A program made the position numbers and the translations under genes. A stretch of 35,572 nt of DNA from Thalassiosira profunda. Taxonomy: Eukaryota; Bacillariophyta; Thalassiosirophyceae; Thalassiosirales; Thalassiosiraceae. Positions 26,331 through 35,378 of this stretch are shown here, piece by piece. The notes under the pieces were generated by a model. The model was not told the origin of the DNA, did not search any database, and saw nothing but the letters and a program-made list of their open reading frames with translations. Every line of letters begins with the position of its first letter. The stretch's first letter is position 1. The stretch covers positions 1 to 35,572 of the forward strand of contig JALLAP010000363.1 in NCBI GenBank assembly GCA_036939355.1, read 5' to 3'.

Positions 26331-29300
26331 ATGGACAGCGTCGATGGTGGAAAACAGCTCCACTCGTTGGCGTTGGCTCCGGGGCGAGGGGATGAATTTA
26401 TGGATATTTCACCGCTCCCTCCATTGCCTACGGTGGACTATGCTCCACCAGTGCCGCCTCTGCCACCATTACCTGCACCGGCGTATCCAGTAGTTGACCA
26501 CACTGAGAGCACTGCTTGTGCGGTTGATGATGTATTGGTAGAGGAGGCTTTGGCGTTGGTCGAGGAGGCATCGTCTGATTCTGAGGGGGCACCTCCGCAG
26601 CCGCCGGCGGCCAGTGGTCCGAACGACAGGGACACGGCGTTCGACAAGCGGCTGGAGGAGCTCCGCGCCTATCGCGAGGCGCACGGGCACTTGCGCATCA
26701 GCAAAAAGGAAAGGAGCCTGTCCAATTTCTGTTCCAACGCCCGACGTGCGCGCAATAACCCAGGGAGGGGAAGGTTGAAATTGACGGAGGATCGCATCGC
26801 CTCGCTGGACGCACTGGGATTCACGTGGGAGCCTAAGGCGGGGAGTGGGGGCAACAGACGAGCGAGCAGAAAGACCACCGACTTTGGCCTTGAGGTGGAC
26901 GATCGCAAGCGCGATGGCACGACGTCGTTTCAGGAGCGAATCGAAAAGCTTCGTGCGTACAAAGAAAAGCACGGGCACACTGACGTGAGCAAGGGGGAGA
27001 AAAGTGAAGATCCTAGCCTGGGCCGGTTTTGTGCTCAGGTGAGGTATTCACGCAACAATCCAGAAAAAGCGAGCGTTCCGCTATCGAAGGATCGCATAGC
27101 TGCGCTGGATGAGCTGGGTTTCCGGTGGACAGTCCAGAAAGGGAAGGGCCCTGGCAAGTCTTTCTCAGACCACATGGTGGACCTGCAGGCATACCATCGA
27201 GCTAATGGCCATATCAACGTGAAGGCATCTGAGAATGCAAAATTGGCCACGTTTTGCTATCGGGTGCGGAAGGCGAGGAAACGTCCAGGGAAGGGGGGTA
27301 TAAAGTTGTCAGAGGATCGCATCGCTTCGCTGGACGCACTGGGATTCACATGGGAGACGAAGGCGAGGAAGGGGAGCAAAAGACGAAGCGTTGACGATCG
27401 TGCTGGAACAGCTTCTGGAGATGTTGAAGCAGAAACGACCAAAGCAAAGCCAGCAATACTGAAACGCATGGCGTGTGGCGACTGCGCGGGATGCAAAAGG
27501 AAAGCGTGCAAACAGTGCGATGCTTGTACCGGGAGTCCGAAGAAGCGGTGCATCCAGCGTCTGTGCACCCAGAAGGTTTGGGTGGACGGTGCCGAGTACG
27601 CGGCTTGGAAAGCCAGTGGCAAAACTACCGCGAAGCCGCTGTCCCAGCCTGCGGTGAAACCGGCGGCGAAGTCATTTCAGGAGCGACTCGAGGAACTTCG
27701 CGCTTACAAAGATGCACAGGGACATCTCAACGTCGATCGGACCGATCGTCCTAAGCTTTGGCGGTTCTGTTGTGCAATGCGAGCCTCGCGAAAGTGTACT
27801 CAGCTGAGCGAAGATCGAATTCAGGCGCTCGATGCACTTGGCTTCCAATGGGGATTGACGCATGGCGAGATGTTTTCCGGCCGGCTCGATGAACTCCGGG
27901 CTTTCAAAGCTGAACATGGCCACCTCAGGATACCAGGGAAACAGAAAAGTCTCGCCACGTTTTGCCACCGAGTCAGAAGAGCAAGAAGCGATCCAGAGCG
28001 TGCCGCTATTAAATTGACAGAGGATCGCATCGCTGCTCTAGACGAGATGGGATTCTGTTGGGACATCGATGCGAGAAAGAGCGGAAAGCAAGGCAACGCC
28101 CGAAAGTCGTTTGCAGAGCGGGTCGAAGAATTGAAGGCGTACAAAGAGAAGCATGGGCATCTGAATGTGTCGAAGGAGGAAGACTCAAGCCTCTTTCATT
28201 TCACCAATAATGTTCGGTACGGACGCAGCAATCCTGGCAAAGGGATGGCAATAACAGAGGACCGCGTCGCCACTTTGGACGAGCTTGGCTTCCCATGGAA
28301 AAGGAGCAACGGGGGTTTTGAGGGAAGGCAGAACGATCAATCATTTACTCAAAGGATTGAAGATCTCAAGGCATACAAGTCAGAGCATGGTCATCTCGAT
28401 GTGAAGCAGAAGGAGAACGCGAGCCTTCATCACTTCTGTTACAACATTCGATACGCTCGCGCCAATCCTGGCAAAGGCATGACAATAACAGAAGATCGCG
28501 TTGCTGCTTTGGACGCTATTGGTTTTCAGTGGAGCCGCATCGGCACCAGTAGTGGCAAAAAAGTCCGGAAGTCGTTCTCAGAGAGGGTGGAAGAATTGGC
28601 AGCATACAAAGAGAGGCATGGGCACCTGAATGTGTCGAAGGAGGAAGACCAAAGCCTCTTTCATTTCGTCAGGCATGCACGAAACGCTCGCCTGCAAATG
28701 ACAGAAGACCGTGTTGCCACATTGGATAAACTCGGATTCCAGTGGAGTTGCAAAGATGAAGGCGGGACGCGAAATTATCGTTCATTTGCCCAGAGGATTG
28801 AAGATCTCAAGGCATACATGTCGGAGCACGGTCACCTCGATGTTGAGCTGAAGGAGAACCCGAGCCTTCGTCACTTCTGCAACAACATTCGATACGCACG
28901 CGCCAATCCCGACAAAGGAGGAATGACAATAACAGAGGACCGCGTAGCCGCTTTGGACGCTATCGGCTTTCCGTGGACGCGCAGCAAATCATTCCTCGGT
29001 AGGGAATCAGCAACGAATCCAGACAGTGACAAACTGAAACGCATCGCATGTGGCGACTGCGAAGGATGCAACAGGAAAGCATGCAAGGAGTGCGACGCTT
29101 GCACCGGCAGCCCCAAGAAACGGTGCCCTCGCCGGTTCTGCACCAATGAGCTTTGGGTCGACAAATCAGAGTATGCTGCGTGGAAGGCCAGCGGCAAATC
29201 CGGTCCGAGGCCGTCGCCCAAAGAGCGGGAGGGGCCTGGCCAGTCAAACAAGAATGGTGACGCAACCGCTGCACGGGAAGTCGAAGCAGCGGTGCCGTTA

Positions 29301-29564
29301 CCGAAAGAGAAAGAGACGGGCGTTCGGATGGAGGTCAAGTGCAATGAACTGTTCTCCCCTCTCAAAAGGAGAGAAGAGAGAAACAACGTGACTGAGAGAG
29401 GCCTGGCTGTTAGAGAGGATATCATGCAATTGCCCAACGACAAAGAGCCATCGGTGGCACCGGGCCAAGAAATGGCTACCGATTTGACCGAGGATCACAC
29501 AGACACGTCGGATGTTCCGGCCTTTCTGCTGGGAGGGCACGAAACGATGAACTTTTCAGTGTAG
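26331..29564 (+). CDS. Helicase-associated (HA) repeat protein with two CXXC zinc fingers, no helicase motor
   Basis: 1077 residues, ATG at 26331. After a Pro-rich region (~25-55), nine ~65-75-residue HA repeats span ~100-885. Each reads F..R.eeL.AYkeeHGHl.v......L..FC...R.aR...........teDRiaaLD.lGF.W. After the third repeat and again at the C-terminus lies an eight-cysteine CXXC finger. Finger 1 has C382, C385, C388, C393, C396, C399, C407 and C412; finger 2 spans 907-937. Both end in the same WVD..EYAAWKASGK motif. HA domains bind nucleic acid, and CXXC fingers bind unmethylated CpG in other eukaryotes, so a chromatin role is inferred. No helicase motifs are present. Repeats 6-7 and 8-9 are a recent pairwise duplication. 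Confidence 0.88.
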   Translation: MDSVDGGKQLHSLALAPGRGDEFMDISPLPPLPTVDYAPPVPPLPPLPAPAYPVVDHTESTACAVDDVLVEEALALVEEASSDSEGAPPQPPAASGPNDRDTAFDKRLEELRAYREAHGHLRISKKERSLSNFCSNARRARNNPGRGRLKLTEDRIASLDALGFTWEPKAGSGGNRRASRKTTDFGLEVDDRKRDGTTSFQERIEKLRAYKEKHGHTDVSKGEKSEDPSLGRFCAQVRYSRNNPEKASVPLSKDRIAALDELGFRWTVQKGKGPGKSFSDHMVDLQAYHRANGHINVKASENAKLATFCYRVRKARKRPGKGGIKLSEDRIASLDALGFTWETKARKGSKRRSVDDRAGTASGDVEAETTKAKPAILKRMACGDCAGCKRKACKQCDACTGSPKKRCIQRLCTQKVWVDGAEYAAWKASGKTTAKPLSQPAVKPAAKSFQERLEELRAYKDAQGHLNVDRTDRPKLWRFCCAMRASRKCTQLSEDRIQALDALGFQWGLTHGEMFSGRLDELRAFKAEHGHLRIPGKQKSLATFCHRVRRARSDPERAAIKLTEDRIAALDEMGFCWDIDARKSGKQGNARKSFAERVEELKAYKEKHGHLNVSKEEDSSLFHFTNNVRYGRSNPGKGMAITEDRVATLDELGFPWKRSNGGFEGRQNDQSFTQRIEDLKAYKSEHGHLDVKQKENASLHHFCYNIRYARANPGKGMTITEDRVAALDAIGFQWSRIGTSSGKKVRKSFSERVEELAAYKERHGHLNVSKEEDQSLFHFVRHARNARLQMTEDRVATLDKLGFQWSCKDEGGTRNYRSFAQRIEDLKAYMSEHGHLDVELKENPSLRHFCNNIRYARANPDKGGMTITEDRVAALDAIGFPWTRSKSFLGRESATNPDSDKLKRIACGDCEGCNRKACKECDACTGSPKKRCPRRFCTNELWVDKSEYAAWKASGKSGPRPSPKEREGPGQSNKNGDATAAREVEAAVPLPKEKETGVRMEVKCNELFSPLKRREERNNVTERGLAVREDIMQLPNDKEPSVAPGQEMATDLTEDHTDTSDVPAFLLGGHETMNFSV
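28101..28980 (+). repeat. Two-repeat unit duplicated in tandem inside the HA-repeat gene
   Basis: HA repeats 6+7 (from 28101 and 28341) recur as 8+9 (from 28566 and 28782). Repeats 6 and 8 share HGHLNVSKEED.SLFHF; 7 and 9 share QRIEDLKAY and NIRYARANP. Offsets are 465 and 441 bp; repeat 8 has lost about eight codons. Confidence 0.8.
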
Positions 29565-29682
29565 AATAACCCCGCCCAGTAACGAACAAACAGAGATACC
29601 TTGTCCATCTCCTTCTCCGTCACAGAGCAGCTCCATCCGGCCAACAGCGACAGAGGTGTCCTCTGAAAATATGGCGCTCTTT

Positions 29683-29690
29683 TTTGGCGC
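29683..29690 (+). promoter_or_regulatory. E2F-like site upstream of FEN1
   Basis: TTTGGCGC within TTTTTGGCGCGCCCGAAA, 94 nt before the FEN1 ATG, in the 219-bp gap after the HA-repeat gene. FEN1 is an S-phase gene and E2F sites are known in its promoters elsewhere; use here is inference. Confidence 0.45.
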
Positions 29691-29783
29691 GCCCGAAATC
29701 AGCCGAGAGATTTCCGCGTGCACCAAAGACGAAACGCGCCACACCTCCCCTTCCCCCTCCTCCGCACCGCCACCGCCGCCACC

Positions 29784-31193
29784 ATGGGAATCAAAGGCCT
29801 CGCCAAGCTCCTCTCCGACGAGGCGCCCGACTCCCTCCGGGAGGTGTCCCTGTCGTCGCTCCACGGCCGCAAAATTGCGATCGACGCGTCGATGCAGATA
29901 TGTGAGTTGCCTTCGTCTCGTTTCGTTGCATCTCTGCCTCGGCTTCAAGATCGCTCATGTCGCGTGTCTATTATTCTCTCTGCAGACCAATTCCTCATCG
30001 CCGTGAGGTCCGGCAATCCCCACGCGGCGTCCATGCAGCTCACGAACGCCGACGGCGAGACGACGTCCCACATCCAGGGAATGTTCAACCGGACCATCCG
30101 TCTCATCACCGAGGGAATCAGGCCCGTCTACGTCTTCGACGGCAAGCCGCCCGAGTTCAAGTCGGGGGAATTGCTGAAGCGCCGCGAGAAAAGGCAGAAG
30201 GCCGAGGAGGCCCTCAAGAAGGCCGAGGAGAGCGGCGACCTGGAGGAGCAGGACAAGCAGCAGAAGCGGCTGGTAAGGGCGGGCACAAAAGAGAGCGAGG
30301 ATTGCATTCGTTTGCTGGAAATGATGGGGGTTCCTGTCATACGTGCACCGTGCGAGGCCGAGGCCCAGGCGGCGGCGTTGGCCCGCGCCGGCAAGGTGTA
30401 CGCCACGGCCACGGAGGACATGGACGCCCTGACGTTTCGGACGCCCATTCAGGTTCGCAAAATGGGATTCTCCGATAAGAAGGCTCCGATCCAGACGATC
30501 AACTACGACAAGACCCTGATTGGCCTGGGCATCGACCACGATCAGTTCGTGGACCTCTGCATCCTCATGGGATGTGATTATTGCGACACCATCCGGGGCA
30601 TCGGGCCCAAGACGGCTTTGAAGTTGATCAAGGAGCACCGGAACATCGAAACGATCCTGAAGAAGATCAATCGGGAGAAGCACGTGATTCCGGACGGCTA
30701 CGAGCCGAACGAGGCGCGGAAGCGGAAGGAGAAGGAGCGGCGGAAGAAGGCCGCGGCGGAAAAGGACACGGACGACGAGGGGGAGGAGGAAAACGTGGAG
30801 AACGGGGCCAAGGGCCTTCCAAAGACCGAGGGGGAAGAGGAAGAGGAGCTCGTTCCCGTCTACGTCGAGGCCCGCCGCCTCTTCAACCACCACGAGGTCC
30901 TGAACGACGCCGACGTCAAGCTCCAGTGGAAGGAATGCCAGCCGGAGCCCCTCCGAAAGTTCCTCGTGGACGAGATGGGATTCAACCCCGACCGCGTCCA
31001 GGCGTCGATCGAGAAATTGCAGAAGGCGTTCAAGGCGACGAAGAAGCCGCAGGCCCGGATGGACAGCTTCTTCAAGGTGAAGGCGAATCCGGAGGCGGAC
31101 GCGAAGCGCGCGGCGAAGCGGAAGGCGGAGAAGGAGGCGGCGAAGAAGGCGGGGAAGAAGGGAAAGAAGGGGGGCGGCTTCTTCAAGAAGTGA
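29784..31193 (+). CDS. FEN1: Flap endonuclease 1 (FEN1), two exons
   Basis: ATG at 29784 in a perfect GCCACCATGGG context. The exons 29784-29901 and 29986-31193 flank an 84-nt phase-1 intron (GTGAGT...CTGCAG), joining to IYQFLIAVRSG; the product is 441 residues. Active-site acids are present: IDASM, VYVFDGKPPEFK, CEAEAQAA, ATEDMDAL and GCDYCDTIRGIG. The C-terminus has a PCNA-binding PIP box, QARMDSFF, followed by a long Lys-rich tail. A ~45-residue charged insertion (ARKRKEKERRKK ... EGEEEEEL) sits after PDGYEPN, where the human protein is short. FEN1 removes 5' flaps in Okazaki-fragment maturation and long-patch repair. It is the only gene on the same strand as its left neighbour. Confidence 0.97.
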   Translation: MGIKGLAKLLSDEAPDSLREVSLSSLHGRKIAIDASMQICELPSSRFVASLPRLQDRSCRVSIILSADQFLIAVRSGNPHAASMQLTNADGETTSHIQGMFNRTIRLITEGIRPVYVFDGKPPEFKSGELLKRREKRQKAEEALKKAEESGDLEEQDKQQKRLVRAGTKESEDCIRLLEMMGVPVIRAPCEAEAQAAALARAGKVYATATEDMDALTFRTPIQVRKMGFSDKKAPIQTINYDKTLIGLGIDHDQFVDLCILMGCDYCDTIRGIGPKTALKLIKEHRNIETILKKINREKHVIPDGYEPNEARKRKEKERRKKAAAEKDTDDEGEEENVENGAKGLPKTEGEEEEELVPVYVEARRLFNHHEVLNDADVKLQWKECQPEPLRKFLVDEMGFNPDRVQASIEKLQKAFKATKKPQARMDSFFKVKANPEADAKRAAKRKAEKEAAKKAGKKGKKGGGFFKK

Positions 31194-31408
31194 AGGGTTG
31201 CATATGTTAGGGAGAAAATTGGTTGGGACACACTGGGCGGGCAGTTTTGGTTGGGACGTGCGTTGTTCTAGGATACTGAAGGAACATCGACAAGGGAAGA
31301 ACATTGCAGGCCATTGAAATGCAGAGTCTCCAGACCGAATCGTTTCTGCTTTGTGTTATCCGGAACTGTTCCGCAAAGATCTCCCATACTAGCTTTTGTA
31401 TTTCCCAT

Positions 31409-32971
31409 CTACCGCAGCTTTGCTGCTTCCTCGTCCTCCTCGTCAATCAAAGGCAGCAACACGGGCTCTTTCTTCATTACATCCACCACCTCCCTCTTGA
31501 AATCGAAACCTGATGCCGGCATTAGCTCTTTCATCGTCTCGTGATAGAAAATATCACGCTGTATCAACTCCTCTCGCACCGCGTTGTACTTTTCGTCTGT
31601 TGCCCGCTTCTGCTGCCGTTTGCCCCATAGCTTGGAGCGGGCGAGGATGTCTTCCGTTCGTGGGATGCGCGCCTTCTCGTAAAGCATCATTGCGTTACCA
31701 AATGCGTTGGGCATGAAGAGGCCACCACAACCATTTTGCTCGATACACAGCTCCTTCATCAGTGAAATGATGGTGCCGGCATCCTCGAGCCCCATTTGAG
31801 CTGATCAAGCGAAGCGAAGTGAGAACGATCGAATGCAGGTGGATTCCGATTCCATGCAATTAGATGAAGAAGAAACATTCTCATTCTCACCTCCTTGGCC
31901 AATGTAAGGAACGGGCGGATCTGCGAAGTCAAACAGCGCATACAAGAGTGAGTAAAGCTTCCGGCCACACCTTGCTTGTACGCCACCCACTCAATCATAC
32001 TCACGTGCGGCATCGCCGAGCAAGACAATGTTCCCGCGATGGCCGTAAACGAACTTCTCCAACCCCTTGTCCAACAGACAAAACCCGATCCGAACGGCGC
32101 ACGTCGCATTCGCCAACGGCTCCACGTACTTCTCGTGCCATCCCTCCTCCGACAGCTTGTCGGCGAGCTTCTGGCACTCGTCCCGTCCAACCTCCTGGGT
32201 CAGCGTGCTCCAGTTGCCCTCATCCGCATGCTCTTCAGCGATTGGGAAGTGGAACTGGAAGCACTGCTCGGACTCGCCCGTGGGAAAGAACGCCCCGTGG
32301 CAGTGCGAGGTGGACGACGAGGGAAGGTGGATGCCCCGGGCTTCGCAAAGGGCACTGTCAGACGTATCCTCGGCGATGCCCATAAGGCACGTGACACCGG
32401 TGTATTGCAGCTGGGCGCCGCATTCCGCCACACTTTGACGGACTGCTGATTTGGAACCATCGGCACCAAAGAGGATTTGAGTCAACCTCGTGGTGCCATC
32501 CTCAAAATGAATCTCGACGGTGCCGTTCGGGAGAGATTTGACAGACGCCGTTCGCTTGCCAAAGTGGATGGGTATGCCGAGATCACAAGCCGCCTCGTAC
32601 AACACCTTCTGCAATCGCCACCGCCGGATCCCAATAGTTTGCAAATCGTCGTCTCGATCTGCCAGCACGTTCTCGTTGGATACCGCAACTTCGGTGCCAT
32701 CGTGCCGCTCCCACCTCCTGTAGAGATACGGATGGCCCTGGCTCTTCACGCTCTCGAACACTTCCGGCGAGATTTCACGCAGGACGCGCAATCCATTCGG
32801 ATAGATGCCCATCCCAGCGCCGACATCGTCGACGAAACCGGCCGCAGCCTCAAAGATCTCGGGCGTCAATCCGAGGTGACGTTTGAGGCCGATGGCGAGT
32901 GTTAGGCCAACTATGCCGCCGCCGCAGATGGCCAGCTGGATCGGCTGATCGGAGTGCTCGGAGGATACCAT
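31409..32971 (-). CDS. FAD-dependent aromatic-type monooxygenase, three exons with a 30-nt microexon
   Basis: Exons complement(32005-32971), (31891-31920) and (31409-31800) give 462 residues. The introns are 84 nt (GTGAGT...TCGCAG) and 90 nt (GTGAGA...GATCAG). The 30-nt microexon encodes PPVPYIGQG, completing the diagnostic GDAAHPPVPYIGQGAQMGLEDA. This is the FAD ribityl/diphosphate motif of PF01494-type flavin monooxygenases, with the split His codon C|AT. The N-terminal dinucleotide motif is GGGIVGL (17-23), and LFGADGSKSAVR is the central DG motif. No signal peptide is obvious. The ~90-residue charged C-terminus (AREELIQRD...DEEDEEAAKLR style) is not a recognised domain. The substrate is unknown: salicylate-hydroxylase-like or epoxidase-like enzymes are candidates. 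Confidence 0.88.
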
Positions 32972-33466
32972 CGTGGTCAGATATCAATGGAAATGTGTGC
33001 ATGTGATGTGAGCAAGTTATCGAATGGTTTGTTTGGTTGCTTTTGTGAGCCGCCGGAGGAGCTGCTGAGCGGAGCGAGGACGTTGCTTTGTGTGGGGGGT
33101 GAGACTGGGCGGCGGAGATGTTGGTGTTCGCACGAGCGGTTACGTATCTACGTCATACTTTCTCGTCATGTAGGTTGTAGCACGGACAGAGTCGACACTC
33201 TCCCCTCTCACTCCCACTTCTATCTCCAGCAACTCCCGCTCCCGACGCGGCTGGCCTGGGCGTGAGGTGCAGAGGGTTTCGTTGATCGGCCGCGGTGCTG
33301 GTGTGCTCCGATTCTCTGACGGAGGTGTGCGGAAAACTTGAAGGTCTTTAGTGCTTACAGGTGCACCAACCTCGCTGAGCGAATCGAGGTGCACCGCCGT
33401 CATTGCGTGAAATATTCAGGGTCAGCGTCAGGAGATCGGCCGACGACCGCAACAAACTGTACCAAA
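32972..33466. promoter_or_regulatory. Divergent intergenic region, FAD monooxygenase / LOTUS-ATPase
   Basis: 495 bp without a convincing gene. An open frame precedes the ATG at 33467 back to a TTG at 33338 but has no conserved content. No clear repeat or RNA was seen. Confidence 0.5.
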
Positions 33467-35294
33467 ATGGGGGTGGTCGAAGATAACATCTCCGAGCTCA
33501 TTCAGGAAATGGGGGAGATCCGACTGAGCAGCCTCCCCGGCGAATATGAATCGCGCTACGGAAGCAAACTTACCTTTTCCGGGAAGCTGAAACCCGTCCT
33601 CGAGAGCATCCCTAATGTGAAGGTGGTGGGCACAGGTGGTTATGTCCGTGCCAAGTACGGCGCCGTCGGTGCACCGAACCGGAGAGTCAAGGAGAATGCG
33701 CCCCAACCGACAGCCAAGGGTGCGAGTGCGAGGGAGAAAAAGCAACCTCCGGCTGTGAAGGTGAAGATTGCGGTTGAAGATAGCTCTGCCGATATCATCA
33801 CCTTCAAAGAGTCTGTGGGGGGCAAATCATCCCCTCACAGTGTCTTGGCAAGCTTTGACCAGGGCGGGCCGGAAACGAAGGAGGAGATGGCATCGGCGCT
33901 GTTCCTCCCAAAAATGCTCGTGGGAGGGGTCCAAAAGCAAAAGGGCTTGTCCCTATTTTCAGCCAGCACGCTGGATCAGCACCCCGAAGGAGCCTTGTTT
34001 GGGCATTTGTTTCCCTCTACTACTTCGTCCGAAACGACGGGGGAGGCCGTGTATCTGAACACGCACGAGCCGTTTTGCTTCGTCACCGTGGGGGTGCAGG
34101 GGGNAAACGACGGGGGAGGCCGTGTATCTGAACACGCACGAGCCGTTTTGCTTCGTCACCGTGGGGGTGCAGGGGGCGGGAAAGAGCCACACGTCGTCGT
34201 GCGTTCTGGAGAGCTGTCTGGTACCGTTTGAGCCGAGCAACATCGTGAAACTCAGTGCGCCGATGACATCGATGGTTTTGCATTATGATCAGAACATATC
34301 TTCTATCTGCGAGGCGGCGGGATTGCTCTCTCCGAATCGCAATGTGAAGGCCAATATGGCTCGGTTCGGGCACGACGTGGGCGCGGTGCCGAAGGACAAA
34401 GCTGTCATCTTAGTGTCGCCGGCGTTTTACAAGCAGAGGAAGAAGTTTTACGGAGACCACTGCACGGTCAAGCCGCTGCTGTTCCAGTGGAGCTCGCTGT
34501 CGGCGGATCACATCAAGAGAATCATGCGTATCGAGAGTGGAGACAACCAGCTTTACGTGGCGTCTTTTCTAGACTTGCTCCGGGGGTACCAGAGAAAGGC
34601 GGTCGTGCCCGACTTCTCTGATTTCTTGAACCAAGTCCGCAGTGTATGCAATGTTACTGGCCAAAAAGGTCCCCTGGATCAGCGGATTGCATTGCTTGAG
34701 TCGGTCGTGGCTGAATCGGAGAAGAACGTGTCGCTGGTCGGAGAAAGCTTGGACCTGGTCGCCTGCTACAAAGAAGGGCATCAGCTCATCATTGCGGACC
34801 TGACCGATCCTCTCCTTTCGAAGGAAGAGGCCAACGGTTTGTTCCAAGTCTTGACGGAACAATTCCGCACGCTGCCTACGAAAGGCGGAAAGGTGCTGTG
34901 TTTGGACGAGGCGCACAAATACATGGCGGGCCTGAAGGCTGACGGCCTCAGCGAGGCGATTGTCAACGCTGCAAGATTGATGCGCCACGATGGGCTCCGA
35001 CTGGTAGTCAGCACCCAATCTCCCCAAGCCCTTGCGCCGGAGTTATTGGAGTTGGTCACGGTGGCCGCGTTGCATCACTTTCACTCGCCGGACTGGTGGG
35101 CCTATTTGAAGAGCAAGCTGCCTCTCCACGAAAGTGCCTTTGAGCGCATTCTTTCGCTCAACAGTGGCGAAGCTGTGGCATTTGCTACCAGCCACAACGT
35201 GTCGGTCGAGAATGTAGAGGGTTCGCACTGCCTTCCGATGCGCATCCGGCCGAGGATCACGGAGGATCTCGGGAGCAGCCGCAGGAATGCGTAG
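33467..35294 (+). CDS. LOTUS (OST-HTH)-HerA/FtsK-like P-loop ATPase fusion; one assembly break
   Basis: 584 residues from the ATG at 33467 once the N at 34104 and one 72-bp copy are removed. Residues ~5-65 (ISELIQEMGEIRLSSLPGEY ... NVKVVGTGGYV) fit the winged-helix LOTUS/OST-HTH RNA-binding domain. A Lys/Pro linker leads to a P-loop ATPase: Walker A GVQGAGKS (209-216), Walker B VLCLDEAH (452-459; D456, E457), and STQSP (491-495) as in HerA/FtsK/VirD4-type motors. The segment IADLTDPLLSKEEANGLFQV and ELLELVTVAALHHFHSPDWW is strongly conserved in a fungal family I recall as uncharacterised. The Walker A motif is split by the assembly join. Function is unknown; RNA-guided or RNA-remodelling motor activity is speculation. 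Confidence 0.75.
34032..34176. other. Assembly join: 72-bp exact duplication around a single N
   Basis: 34032-34103 and 34105-34176 are identical, with N at 34104. It cuts the LOTUS-ATPase exactly in its Walker A motif; removing one copy plus the N restores GVQGAGKS in frame. Confidence 0.95.
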
Positions 35295-35324
35295 AAACAT
35301 AGTTGAGTTGAGGACTCAGTTGAT

Positions 35325-35378
35325 TCAGGTAGATGGTTATGCAAGCCTCAGTCGGTTTAGGTGGATGGTTATGAAAGC
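35325..35378 (+). repeat. Short imperfect direct repeat downstream of LOTUS-ATPase
   Basis: 35325-35346 and 35357-35378 share 19 of 22 bases (TAGATGGTTATG versus TGGATGGTTATG core), 32 bp apart. The rest of 35295-35572 shows no gene. Confidence 0.5.

Noticed and set aside
26600..29000. CRISPR-like array or a helicase gene
   Set aside because: The periodicity comes from protein HA repeats with variable DNA spacing; no P-loop or DExH motif is present.
29955..31304. Long minus-strand ORF (449 codons) opposite FEN1
   Set aside because: It is Leu/Arg-rich antisense of a highly biased GC-rich gene, with no domain; FEN1 on the + strand is unequivocal.
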